Below are positions 8,805 to 16,857 of a stretch of 64,000 nucleotides of DNA, in pieces; positions within the stretch are counted from its first letter, which is position 1; each line of letters opens with the position of its first letter. A program made the position numbers and the translations under genes. This DNA is from Streptomyces tubercidicus (GTDB taxonomy: Bacteria > Actinomycetota > Actinomycetes > Streptomycetales > Streptomycetaceae). The notes under the pieces are model-generated. The model was not told where the DNA came from. It was given only the letters and a program-made list of their open reading frames with translations, and made no database searches. The stretch is from the NCBI RefSeq assembly GCF_027497495.1, contig NZ_CP114205.1, positions 4,774,001 to 4,838,000 of the forward strand, written 5' to 3'.

Positions 8805-9443
8805 TCAGTCCTCCGGAAGCTCGCCCGGCTCCCTGAACCGGTGCACCCCCGACGGGGTCACCGCGGCATGCACATGCCGGTCGTGCGGCTCGGCCGGCAC
8901 CTCCGCCAGCACCTCCGCGTCGTACAGCAGCACCACCAGCGACGCCCGCGCCCCGGCCCGCGCCAGCCGCGCCAGCACCCGGTCGTAGGAGCCGCCGCCG
9001 CGCCCCAGCCGCAGCCCGCCGCGGTCCACCGCGAGGCCCGGCAGCAGCACCACATCCGCCTCCGTGACGGCCTCCGGGCCCAGCCGCTGCCCGTCCGGCT
9101 CCAGCAGCCCGCGGCCCGCCCGTACGAGCCCGTCCGCGCCCTCGTAGAGCGCCCAGTCCAGATCGTTGTCCGCCAGCAGCACCGGCAGCAGCACCCGCAC
9201 CCCCTCCGCCCGCAGCAGATCGAGCAGGGCGCGGGTGGAGGGCTCGCCACCTATCGAGACATACGCGGCGACCGTCGGCGGCACCTCGGGCCGCGGGGAG
9301 ACCGGCCACACCAACTCGTCCAGCTCCAGCGCGCGCCGGGCCAGCGCCTCCCCCGTCGCCGCGACGACATCCGGCGGCAACGCTCTCCTCACCTCCAGGA
9401 GGTCCCGCCGCAACCTGCGCTTTCTATCGTGATTCGCGCTCAC
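8805..9443 (-). CDS. 5-formyltetrahydrofolate cyclo-ligase
   Basis: This enzyme converts 5-formyl-THF to 5,10-methenyl-THF using ATP and returns folinic acid to the one-carbon pool. The product has the family order: basic N-terminus RKRRLRRDLLEVRRAL, the glycine turn VAAYVSIGGEPSTRALLD, VRVLLPVLL, and the substrate/ATP loop LPGLAVDRGGLRLGRGGGSYDR. The start is taken at the GTG 9441-9443 with AAGGG upstream; an in-frame ATG at 9465-9467 would add eight residues. It is divergent from galU with under 70 bases between them, a conserved Streptomyces arrangement. Confidence 0.9.
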   Translation of the reverse strand: MSANHDRKRRLRRDLLEVRRALPPDVVAATGEALARRALELDELVWPVSPRPEVPPTVAAYVSIGGEPSTRALLDLLRAEGVRVLLPVLLADNDLDWALYEGADGLVRAGRGLLEPDGQRLGPEAVTEADVVLLPGLAVDRGGLRLGRGGGSYDRVLARLARAGARASLVVLLYDAEVLAEVPAEPHDRHVHAAVTPSGVHRFREPGELPED

Positions 9444-9511
9444 TGTGTGCCCTTGCTCCACTCTCATGCTCTTTTCGCCAGACCCTCATCATCGTTCCGA
9501 TAGGGCCGGTT

Positions 9512-10426
9512 ATGGTGGCGCGCATGACCCCATCGCACACACGGATCAGCAAGGCTGTCATCCCCGCAGCCGGCCTCGGCACCAGGTTTCTCCCCGCCAC
9601 CAAGGCCACACCCAAGGAGATGCTCCCGGTCGTCGACAAGCCCGCCATCCAGTACGTGGTGGAGGAGGCCGCCGCCGCCGGGCTCTCCGACGTCCTGATG
9701 GTGACCGGCCGCAACAAGCGCCCCCTGGAAGACCACTTCGACCGTAATTACGAGCTCGAAGAGGCCCTGCACCGCAAGGGCGACGAGTCCCGGCTCGCCA
9801 AGGTGCAGGAGTCCAGCGACCTGGCGACCATGCACTACGTACGCCAGGGCGACCCCAGGGGTCTGGGCCACGCCGTGCTGTGTGCCGCACCGCACGTGGG
9901 CGACCAGCCCTTCGCGGTCCTCCTGGGCGACGACCTGATCGACCCCCGCGACCCGCTGCTGGCACGCATGGTCGAGATACAGGAGCAGTACGGCGGCTCC
10001 GTCATCGCCCTCATGGAGGTCGACCCGGCGCAGATCCACCTCTACGGCTGCGCGGCCGCCACCCCCACCGGCGACGACGACGTCGTGGCCGTCTCCGACC
10101 TGGTCGAGAAGCCCGACCCGGCCGACGCTCCCAGCAACCTCGCCATCATCGGCCGCTATGTCCTGGACCCGGCCGTCTTCGAGGTGCTGCGCAAGACCGC
10201 CCCCGGCCGCGGCGGCGAAATCCAGCTCACCGACGCCCTCCAGGCGCTGGCCGCCGACCCCGCCCTCGGCGGCCCCGTACACGGCGTGGTCTTCAAGGGC
10301 CGCCGCTATGACACCGGCGACCGCGGTGACTATCTGCGTGCCATTGTCCGACTGGCATGCGAACGTGAAGACCTGGGCCCGGACTTCCGGACCTGGCTTC
10401 GCAGTTACGTCACCGAGGAGATGTAA
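9512..10426 (+). CDS. galU: UTP-glucose-1-phosphate uridylyltransferase
   Basis: GalU makes UDP-glucose from UTP and glucose-1-phosphate for cell-envelope and exopolysaccharide synthesis. The nucleotidyltransferase signature AVIPAAGLGTRFLPATKATP lies at residues ~14-33, followed by KEMLPVVDKPAIQYVV, the UTP-ring contact region GLGHAV, VLLGDDLID and the sugar-phosphate site (VVAVSDLVEKP, GEIQLTDAL, YDTGDRGDYLRA). Length (304) is normal. ATG 9512 is used; the ATG at 9524 is an alternative and neither has a strong ribosome-binding site, so the message may be nearly leaderless. It leads the operon into moeA. Confidence 0.95.
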   Translation: MVARMTPSHTRISKAVIPAAGLGTRFLPATKATPKEMLPVVDKPAIQYVVEEAAAAGLSDVLMVTGRNKRPLEDHFDRNYELEEALHRKGDESRLAKVQESSDLATMHYVRQGDPRGLGHAVLCAAPHVGDQPFAVLLGDDLIDPRDPLLARMVEIQEQYGGSVIALMEVDPAQIHLYGCAAATPTGDDDVVAVSDLVEKPDPADAPSNLAIIGRYVLDPAVFEVLRKTAPGRGGEIQLTDALQALAADPALGGPVHGVVFKGRRYDTGDRGDYLRAIVRLACEREDLGPDFRTWLRSYVTEEM

Positions 10427-10430
10427 GACG

Positions 10431-11771
10431 TTGAACGGCACCACCGACCAGACCCGCCACCAGGACCGCGTCTGGTCGGTGGCCGAGCATCTCGACGACG
10501 TCCTGTCGAAGATCGCCCCGCTGGACCCGATCGAGCTGCAACTCCTCGACGCCCAGGGCTGCGTCCTGGTCGAGGACATCACGGCCCCCGTCGCCCTGCC
10601 GCCCTTCGACAACAGCTCCATGGACGGCTACGCGGTCCGCGCCGCCGATGTCGCCGACGCCACGGACAGCGCCCCGGTCACCCTGACCGTCATCGGCGAT
10701 GCCGCGGCCGGCAGCGGCGAACTCCCCGCGGTCGGGCCCGGCCAGGCCGTCCGCATCATGACCGGCGCCCCGGTGCCGCCCGGCGCCGAGGCCGTCGTCC
10801 CCGTCGAGTGGACCGACGGCGGCACGGGCCAGGGACCGGCCGCCACGATGCGCGCCCACAGCGCCGCCCCCCAGGACGCCGGCGGCGAGGTCCGCGTCCA
10901 CCGCCCGGCGGCCGCCGGCGCTCATATCCGCGCCCGCGGCAGTGACGTCACCGAAGGCGAACCGGCCCTGCGGGCGGGCACGGTCCTCGGCCCCTCCCAG
11001 ATCGGCCTGCTCGCCGCCATCGGCCGCGGCACGGTCCGGGTCCACCCCCGCCCCCGTGTCGTGGTGCTGTCGACCGGCAGTGAACTGATCCAGCCCGGCG
11101 AGCCGTTGGGCCCCGGCGAGATCCACGACTCCAACAGCTTCCAGCTGACCGCCGCCGCCCGCGACGCCGGAGCCATCGCCTACCGCGTCGGCGCGGTCGC
11201 CGACGACGCCGACACCCTCCGCTCCACCCTGGAGGACCAGCTCATCCGGGCCGACATCCTTGTCACCAGCGGCGGCGTCAGCGTCGGCGCGTATGACGTG
11301 GTCAAGGAGACCCTGATCGCGCTGTCCGCCACGGAACCCGACGGCTCGGCCCTCGCCGGGGCCACCGTCGAGTTCCGCCGGCTCGCCATGCAGCCCGGCA
11401 AGCCCCAGGGCTTCGGCCTCATCGGCCCCGACCGCATCCCGCTGCTCGCCCTGCCCGGCAACCCCGTCAGCTCGTATGTCTCCTTCGAGCTGTTCGTCCG
11501 CCCGGCCATCCGCGCCCTCATGGGACTGCCCGAGATCCACCGCCCCACGACTCCCGCCCGGTGCACCGAGGCCGTCGCCTCCTCGCCCAAGGGGAAACGC
11601 CAGTTCCTGCGCGGTTCCTACGACGCCGACGCCGGCACGGTCACCCCCGTCGGCGGCGCCGGCTCCCACCTGATCAAAGCCATGGCGCACGCCAACGCCC
11701 TGATCATCGTCCCCGAGGACACCACCGAGGTCCCCGCGGGCACGGACGTGGACGTCGTCCTGCTCGGCTGA
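10431..11771 (+). CDS. moeA: Molybdopterin molybdotransferase MoeA (gephyrin-like)
   Basis: MoeA inserts molybdate into adenylated molybdopterin in molybdenum cofactor synthesis. The 446-residue protein shows FDNSSMDGYAVRAADV, VRIMTGAPVPPGAEAVVPVE, then the MogA-like central domain (VVVLSTGSELIQPGE, IHDSNSFQLTA, VTSGGVSVGAYDVVKE) and the MQPGKPQGFG and ALPGNPVSSYVSFELFVRP segments, with a C-terminal beta domain. No ATG or GTG fits the conserved N-terminus; a TTG at 10431, ten bases after AGGAG that overlaps the end of galU, is the likely start. Only four bases separate it from galU. Confidence 0.93.
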   Translation: MNGTTDQTRHQDRVWSVAEHLDDVLSKIAPLDPIELQLLDAQGCVLVEDITAPVALPPFDNSSMDGYAVRAADVADATDSAPVTLTVIGDAAAGSGELPAVGPGQAVRIMTGAPVPPGAEAVVPVEWTDGGTGQGPAATMRAHSAAPQDAGGEVRVHRPAAAGAHIRARGSDVTEGEPALRAGTVLGPSQIGLLAAIGRGTVRVHPRPRVVVLSTGSELIQPGEPLGPGEIHDSNSFQLTAAARDAGAIAYRVGAVADDADTLRSTLEDQLIRADILVTSGGVSVGAYDVVKETLIALSATEPDGSALAGATVEFRRLAMQPGKPQGFGLIGPDRIPLLALPGNPVSSYVSFELFVRPAIRALMGLPEIHRPTTPARCTEAVASSPKGKRQFLRGSYDADAGTVTPVGGAGSHLIKAMAHANALIIVPEDTTEVPAGTDVDVVLLG

Positions 11772-11831
11772 CCTGCCGCCGCCGGGGGTACGGTGTCGTC
11801 CCACAGGCGGCAGTTTGGTACCGGGAGAACG

Positions 11832-12314
11832 ATGAGCAGCGGCCAGCAACACCTCACCCATCTCGACGCGGCGGGCGCGGCGCGGATGGTCGACGTCTCC
11901 GGGAAGGACGTCACCGCCCGCACCGCCACCGCCCGAGGCCGCGTCCAGGTGTCCTCGCAGGTCATCGAGCTGCTGCGGGGCGAGGGCATGCCCAAGGGCG
12001 ATGCCCTGGCCACCGCCCGGATCGCCGGCATCATGGGCGCCAAGCGCACCCCCGAGCTGATCCCGCTCTGCCACCCGCTGGCCGTCTCGGGGGTGAAGGT
12101 GGATCTCTCCCTCACGGACGACGCCGTCGAGATCACGGCCACCGTCAAGACCACCGACCGCACGGGCGTCGAGATGGAGGCCCTGACCGCCGTCTCGGTC
12201 GCCGCACTCACCGTCGTCGACATGGTCAAGGCCGTCGACAAGGCCGCGGTGATCTCCGACATCCGCGTGGAGGAGAAGACCGGGGGCAAGTCCGGCGACT
12301 GGAGCCGGTCATGA
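11832..12314 (+). CDS. moaC: Cyclic pyranopterin monophosphate synthase MoaC
   Basis: MoaC catalyses the step after MoaA, forming cyclic pyranopterin monophosphate from 3',8-cyclo-7,8-dihydro-GTP. The 160-residue product has the family motifs ARMVDVSGKDVTAR, GDALATARIAGIMGAKRT, the active-site LIPLCHPL and GVEMEALTAVSVAALTVVDMVK with the conserved Lys-Asp run near the C-terminus. GGGAGAA lies upstream of the ATG. Its stop overlaps the start of mogA by four bases (ATGA), implying translational coupling. Confidence 0.95.
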   Translation: MSSGQQHLTHLDAAGAARMVDVSGKDVTARTATARGRVQVSSQVIELLRGEGMPKGDALATARIAGIMGAKRTPELIPLCHPLAVSGVKVDLSLTDDAVEITATVKTTDRTGVEMEALTAVSVAALTVVDMVKAVDKAAVISDIRVEEKTGGKSGDWSRS

Positions 12315-12814
12315 CACCCGCCCGCGCCCTGGTCGTCACCGCCTCCAACCGCGCCGCCGCCGGCGTCTACCCCGACAAGAGCGGCCCGCTGCTCGCCGAG
12401 GGCCTGACCGCCATGGGCTTCGAGGTCGACGGCCCGCAGGTGGTGCCCGACGGCGAGCCGGTGGAGGCCGCCCTGCGCGAGGCCGTCGCCGACGGCCGCT
12501 ACGCCGTCATCCTCACCACCGGCGGCACCGGCCTCACCCCCACCGACCGCACCCCCGAGGCCACCCGCCGGGTCCTGGACTACGAGATCCCCGGCATCCC
12601 CGAGGCGATCCGCGCCGCCGGTCTGACGAAGGTCCCCACCGCCGCGCTCTCCCGCGGCCTGGCGGGCGTCGCCGGGACGACCCTGATCGTCAACCTCCCC
12701 GGCTCCTCCGGCGGCGTCCGCGACGGCCTCGCCGTCCTCACCGGCCTGCTGCCGCACGCCGTCGACCAGATCCGCGGCGGCGACCACCCCAGACCTTCCG
12801 GGAGCCCGAGCTGA
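12311..12814 (+). CDS. mogA: Molybdopterin adenylyltransferase (MogA/MoaB family)
   Basis: This 167-residue protein activates molybdopterin by adenylation before MoeA inserts molybdenum. It carries the TTGGTGLTPTDRTPEAT substrate loop, PGIPEAIRAAG and the late LPGSSGGVRDGLAVL motif that defines the family. Its ATG overlaps the moaC stop, and its TGA (12812-12814) overlaps the CTG start proposed for the next gene. The cluster moeA-moaC-mogA supplies half of the Moco pathway; moaA, moaD and moaE are not in the window. Confidence 0.94.
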   Translation: MTPARALVVTASNRAAAGVYPDKSGPLLAEGLTAMGFEVDGPQVVPDGEPVEAALREAVADGRYAVILTTGGTGLTPTDRTPEATRRVLDYEIPGIPEAIRAAGLTKVPTAALSRGLAGVAGTTLIVNLPGSSGGVRDGLAVLTGLLPHAVDQIRGGDHPRPSGSPS

Positions 12815-13443
12815 ACGCGCCCTGGCCGGTGATCCTGACGGACGGTGAGGTCACCCTCCGCCCGATAAGGGTGCGCGACCAACGGGCCTGGCGCGAGGTC
12901 AACCGCCGTAACCGCGACTGGCTGCGCCCCTGGGAAGCGACCATCCCGCCGCCCCCGCCGGGCCTCGCCCCGCCGCACCGCCCGACGTACCGTCAGATGG
13001 TGCGCCATCTCCGCGGCGAGGCGCACGCCGGGCGGATGCTGCCGTTCGTCGTCGAATACCGCGGCCGGCTCGTCGGCCAGCTGACGGTCGCGGGCATCAC
13101 CTGGGGCTCCATGTGCTCCGGCCATGTCGGTTACTGGGTCGACCGGGACGTCGCCGGACGTGGCGTCATCCCGACGGCCGTGGCGCTCGCCGTCGACCAC
13201 TGTTTCCGCTCCGTGGGACTGCACCGCATCGAGATCTGCATTCGCCCGGAGAACACCCCCAGCCGCCGGGTGGTCGAAAAGCTCGGCTTCCGCGAAGAAG
13301 GCATCCGCCCGCGCTACCTGCACATCGACGGCGCCTGGCGCGATCACGCCGTTTTCGCCCTCACCGCGGAAGAGGTGCCCGAGGGCCTGCTCAACCGCTA
13401 CCGGCGGCGGAAACCCCGTACCCCCGGCGCACCCCACAAATAA
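12811..13443 (+). CDS. RimJ/RimL-type GNAT acetyltransferase
   Basis: This acetyl-CoA-dependent N-acetyltransferase resembles ribosomal-protein acetylases RimJ/RimL. The fold is visible as VTLRPIRVRDQRAWREVN at the N-terminus, VVEYRGRLVGQLTV, GYWVDRDVAGRGVIPTAVAL (acetyl-CoA pyrophosphate loop in modified form) and RIEICIRPENTPSRRVVEKL, YLHIDGAWRDHAVFAL. The protein substrate is unknown. I place the start at CTG 12811, which overlaps the mogA stop as CTGA and has GGGAG six bases upstream; the residues it adds (AlaProTrpPro) are, as I recall, conserved. A GTG at 12829 is the conservative alternative. Confidence 0.85.
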   Translation: MNAPWPVILTDGEVTLRPIRVRDQRAWREVNRRNRDWLRPWEATIPPPPPGLAPPHRPTYRQMVRHLRGEAHAGRMLPFVVEYRGRLVGQLTVAGITWGSMCSGHVGYWVDRDVAGRGVIPTAVALAVDHCFRSVGLHRIEICIRPENTPSRRVVEKLGFREEGIRPRYLHIDGAWRDHAVFALTAEEVPEGLLNRYRRRKPRTPGAPHK

Positions 13444-13594
13444 AATAAATGTTCGAATGCATTCGCCGATTGACCGGATTGGCAGGGGTGCTGATCTCTA
13501 CGATCACAAAAAAGTTCGAGATATCAGCCAGATCGTGCGACACACCGGCTCAATTGGCGGATGGCCCCACGCAAACCCCTCTACCGTGTGAGTT

Positions 13595-14638
13595 GTGAGA
13601 AGCAGCGGCCTCATCTACGCAGTCATCGTCGGGGCCTGGGCCGCCTATTTGGTGCCGATGTGGCTCCGTAGGCAGGACGAGCTCAACGAGGCCCGTCCGA
13701 CCGAGCGCTTCAGCACCGCCATCCGGCTGCTGTCCGGACGGGCGGCCATGCAGCGCCGCTACGACAAGCGGCACGGGGAGTACCCCGCCGACGATGCGGG
13801 CGACGCAGCGGACCCGGACGCCCCGGCCGACGAGGCCGCCGACCGGGCCTTCGGCGACCCCGCCGCGGCGGAGGCGGTCGAGGCCGGCCACACCCGGGTG
13901 CAGGCTGCCCCGCCGCGCCCCTCCGCCGCCGAGCGGACCAAGCGCGCCAAGGTCCTCGCCCGCCGCCGGCGCACCATCACCATCCTGTTCCTCACCTTCA
14001 CCGTCGGCGCCGTCGTCGCCGCGGTCGGCGGGATCCCCTTCCTGTGGGCCCCCGCCCTGCCCGCCCTCCTCCTGACCGCGTACATCATTTACCTGCGCGC
14101 CCAGGAACGGCGGCGCTTCACCTTCACCATGGACCGGCGCAAGGCGGAGGCGGCGGCCCAGCGACTGCGGGAGGGCCGGCGCCGCCCTCCGCAGGCGGCC
14201 GACCAGCCGCCCGCCGACGAGCACCCGGCCGAGGCCCGCACTGACACCCCGGCCGACACCGCCCCCGAACCGCCCCGCCCCGCGACCCCCGCCCACACCG
14301 CGGGCCGCCGCGCCCTGGTCGAGGAGACCGACCACGCCGAGTGGGTCGACCAGCAGCGCGAACGCGAGCGCCCGCACCCCGCCGCCGACAGCTGGGAGCC
14401 GGTCCCGGTCCCCCTGCCCACCTACGTCACCGCCCCGGTCGCCCCGCGCGCCACCAGCCATGTCGACCTGGACGCCGACGACGCCTGGAGCTCCGCCCGC
14501 TCCAGCGCCGCCGCCGACCACCCCCACCACGACCCCCAGGCGGACCGCCCCACCCACCCCGGCCGCCGCACCCGCGGCCGCACCCCCCTCTTCGACCAGT
14601 ACGAGAACGAGGACCGCCCGCGCGCCGCGAACGAGTGA
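13595..14638 (+). CDS. sepX: SepX/GlpR divisome membrane protein
   Basis: SepX is an actinobacterial membrane protein needed in Streptomyces for normal vegetative cross-walls and sporulation septation together with FtsZ and DivIVA. The 347-residue product begins with a TM segment (LIYAVIVGAWAAYLVPMWL), then a motif RRQDELNEARPTERFSTAIR, an acidic Ala-rich linker and two adjacent hydrophobic segments (about residues 130-165), followed by a long disordered Pro/Ala/Asp tail. The GTG at 13595 lies close to a TACCGT hexamer, so the transcript may be short-leadered or leaderless. The position downstream of the GNAT gene and before tRNA-Ala is conserved in the genus. Confidence 0.88.
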   Translation: MRSSGLIYAVIVGAWAAYLVPMWLRRQDELNEARPTERFSTAIRLLSGRAAMQRRYDKRHGEYPADDAGDAADPDAPADEAADRAFGDPAAAEAVEAGHTRVQAAPPRPSAAERTKRAKVLARRRRTITILFLTFTVGAVVAAVGGIPFLWAPALPALLLTAYIIYLRAQERRRFTFTMDRRKAEAAAQRLREGRRRPPQAADQPPADEHPAEARTDTPADTAPEPPRPATPAHTAGRRALVEETDHAEWVDQQRERERPHPAADSWEPVPVPLPTYVTAPVAPRATSHVDLDADDAWSSARSSAAADHPHHDPQADRPTHPGRRTRGRTPLFDQYENEDRPRAANE

Positions 14639-14713
14639 CGGCCCTCCGCTGACCAGCACCGGAAGCGATTTCCGAGCACCGCGACCGAGATGCTAGAGTT
14701 TCACTCGTCGCAA

Positions 14714-14786
14714 GGGCCTGTGGCGCAGCTGGTAGCGCACCTCGTTCGCAACGAGGGGGTCAGGGGTTCGAATCCCCTCAGGTCCA
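14714..14786 (+). tRNA. tRNA-Ala (anticodon CGC)
   Basis: A complete 73-nt cloverleaf can be drawn: acceptor GGGCCTG/CAGGTCC with discriminator A, D-arm, anticodon stem CTCGT/ACGAG with loop TCGCA carrying anticodon CGC, and T-arm AGGGGTTCGAATCCCCT. CCA is not fully encoded. A candidate -10 (TAGAGT, 14694-14699) lies just upstream. The DNA 3' of it carries mobile-element remnants, so the gene may have been an integration site. Confidence 0.96.
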
Positions 14787-14828
14787 CCGCACGGCCGTTC
14801 TTGAGTTAGCTCGGGGGCGGTTGACGAG

Positions 14829-14858
14829 ATCCCGTCCGATCGGTTGATCGGGCGGGAT
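14829..14858 (+). terminator. Hairpin downstream of tRNA-Ala
   Basis: Arms ATCCCGTCCGATC (14829-14841) and GATCGGGCGGGAT (14846-14858) pair with one G-U, a 4-base loop and TT after the stem. It lies 43 bases after the tRNA and probably terminates that transcript. Confidence 0.7.
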
Positions 14859-15040
14859 TTCTGCATTGTGAGGCGCTGTTCGAGGCGAGATCCGAACTCG
14901 GATGGCGTGTGGCACGGGTTCTCGGTGGTCCGTGGTGGTGGTTCTGAGTGGTCCGGTGTGCGGAGGGCATGCCGCGGCGCCTGCGGGCCGGGGCCGGCAG
15001 GCGCTGGGGAGGTTCATTCAGGATCTGGGCCTTGCGGAGT

Positions 15041-15602
15041 TCAGCGGAGTGGCGGGATGCCGTTGACGGCTGGAGGTCTCGGCACGATGCCATCGGTTTT
15101 GGGGCAGGTGTCCTCGTCTGTGGGTGCGGGTTGGGTGCCGGTGGTGAGGTGCCAGCTGTAGATGATCTGCAGGTTGAGGGTGCAGATCATGAGGGCGACG
15201 AGGATGGTCTGGGCGACTCTGCCGTGGGCGAGGCGTTTCTCGGGGCGGGAGATGTCGATGCGGTGGCTCTTGGCGCGGCCGTTGAGTCCTTCGTTGTTGG
15301 CGCGGATGGGCTTGAAGGCGTCGCGCCAGGAGGGGCTGAGGTGGCGGAGGTCCTGGCGGTATCTGTCGCGCTGGCCGAGGTCGCCGGGGTGGATAGTGAT
15401 GGTCGGCTTCTGGCAGCTGCGTGGCAGCTGGGTCTTGGGTAGAGGCCGCAGCCGTTCTGCCGGGTCGATGGGGACGGTGGGCTTGGCTGTGGGGTGGGCG
15501 GCGGTGGAACGCACAGAGGTGAGGTCCACCACCGCGGGGCGCGATGCGGGTTTGCCGTTGCTGAGCTGGAAGCGGGGGCAGTGCCGGGTCGCCGAGCCGC
15601 GT
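15041..15602 (-). pseudogene. C-terminal remnant of a transposase-like mobile-element protein
   Basis: The minus frame is open and contains a segment typical of a group of actinobacterial transposase-like proteins: YRQDLRHLSPSWRDAF, then NNEGLNGRAKSHRIDI and HGRVAQTILVALMICTLNL. These proteins are normally several hundred residues long; only about 180 residues remain, and the frame continues without a start into the end of the epoxide hydrolase gene, so the N-terminal part has been lost at a junction near 15603-15640. The family assignment is from memory and its function is not certain. Codon usage is less GC-biased at position three than in core genes, in keeping with acquired DNA. Confidence 0.5.
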
Positions 15603-16775
15603 TCACCGATGAGCGGCCAGCACTGTCGCGAGGCCTTCTTGCAGGTCCTTGACGAAATACTCGGGAACCTCCAGCGACGGGAAATGTCCCCCGATTTCGG
15701 GCGCCCTCCATCGGACGATCTGTCGGTACCGTTCCTGTGCCCAGGCGCGCGGACACTTCTCGACGTCGCGGGGATACATAGTGATTGCTGACGGGACGTC
15801 GACCCGAAGTTCGGGGTCCAGCGAGTTGTGGCTTTCGTAGTAAATGCGGGCCGACGATGCGCCGGTCCGTGTCAGCCAATACAGGGTGACGTTGTCAAGA
15901 ACCCTGTCTCTGGAAATCGTCTCGAACGGGCTGTCTTCGGTGTCTGACCACTCGGCGAACTTGTCAAGGATCCAGGCAAGAAGCCCGACCGGTGAGTCGA
16001 CGAGCGAGTAGCCGATGGTCTGCGGTCGGGTCGCCTGCTGCTTCGCGTACGCCGCGCGGTGGCGCCAGAAATCGCGGGTTTCCTCGGTCCACTTGCGCTC
16101 GACCGCCGTCAGCCCGTCCGTTGTCAGACCGGGCGGCCCCTCCGCGAACGTTGTGTGGATGCCGAGAATGTGCGCCGGGAACCTGCCGCCGAGAACCGTG
16201 GTGATATTCCCTCCCCAGTCGCCGCCGTGGGCTGCGAACTTGCTGTAGCCGAGCCTTCCCATCAGCTCCACCCATGCGGCTGCGATCTTTTCGGTTCCCC
16301 ACCCGGTGGTGGCCGGCTTGTCGCTGTAACCGAAGCCTGGCAGCGATGGAACCACGACGTGGAACGCCGGCGCGTCTGCATCTTTGGGATCTGCCAGCTC
16401 GTCCACTACATCGACGAACCGGGCAATGCTGTCCGGCCACCCGTGCGTCAAGATCAGAGGAGTGGCATCTGCGCGCGCGGATCGGCGGTGCAGGAAGTGG
16501 ATTCCCAGATCATCAATGGTCGTGCGGAACTGGCCGATGCGGTTGAGGCGCGCTTCGAACGACCGCCAGTTGTACTCGGTGCGCCAGTAGTTCACGACAT
16601 CGACGAGGTCGGCGAGAGGGACGCCCTGGTCCCATCGGCGAGGGCCGGGCGCGGCGCGATAGACCGTCTCGGCCTCCGGTAGTCGCGCCGCGGCCAGTCG
16701 CGCGCGCAGATCGTCGAGGTCAGCGTCAGTTGCGTGGGCTTCGCATGCTTGCACGTCGCTGGCGAGACGGGGCAT
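15603..16775 (-). CDS. Epoxide hydrolase (alpha/beta hydrolase with EHN domain)
   Basis: This enzyme would hydrolyse epoxides to diols through an ester on an aspartate. The 390-residue protein has the N-terminal EHN lid region (to ~110, with WRTEYNWRSFEARLNRIGQF), then the hydrolase core: oxyanion motif HGWPDS, PSLPGFGYSDKP, nucleophile elbow GGDWGGN (Asp186), lid tyrosines and the C-terminal GGHFPSLEVPEYFVKDL histidine. An AGGAGG lies five bases upstream of the ATG. It is divergent from the CGNR regulator with an 82-base gap holding two operator-like palindromes. The physiological epoxide is unknown; detoxification of a xenobiotic or self-made epoxide is plausible. Its stop codon abuts the transposase-like remnant. 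Confidence 0.9.
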   Translation of the reverse strand: MPRLASDVQACEAHATDADLDDLRARLAAARLPEAETVYRAAPGPRRWDQGVPLADLVDVVNYWRTEYNWRSFEARLNRIGQFRTTIDDLGIHFLHRRSARADATPLILTHGWPDSIARFVDVVDELADPKDADAPAFHVVVPSLPGFGYSDKPATTGWGTEKIAAAWVELMGRLGYSKFAAHGGDWGGNITTVLGGRFPAHILGIHTTFAEGPPGLTTDGLTAVERKWTEETRDFWRHRAAYAKQQATRPQTIGYSLVDSPVGLLAWILDKFAEWSDTEDSPFETISRDRVLDNVTLYWLTRTGASSARIYYESHNSLDPELRVDVPSAITMYPRDVEKCPRAWAQERYRQIVRWRAPEIGGHFPSLEVPEYFVKDLQEGLATVLAAHR

Positions 16776-16795
16776 GAGACCTCCTGGGCATCGCG

Positions 16796-16855
16796 GAACC
16801 GGCTAAGGTGGTTCTAGCAGCTTCCCGAACCGCACTGCAACCACCTAAGGTGGTT
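16796..16855. promoter_or_regulatory. Paired palindromic operators for the CGNR regulator
   Basis: A perfect palindrome AACCACCTAAGGTGGTT (16839-16855, 8-bp arms around one base) ends two bases before the CGNR start codon. A second copy, GAACCGGCTAAGGTGGTTC (16796-16814), keeps the right half and outer bases of the left half. Their centres (16805 and 16847) are 42 bp apart, four helical turns, so two dimers could sit on the same face. The position covers the divergent promoters, suggesting autoregulation and control of the epoxide hydrolase. Confidence 0.7.
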
Positions 16856-16857
16856 CC

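Noticed and set aside
15522..15530. AGGTCCACC as a second copy of the tRNA 3' end (att duplicate)
   Set aside because: The 9-bp match to the tRNA end is too short to call; no longer repeat of the tRNA 3' part was found in the window.
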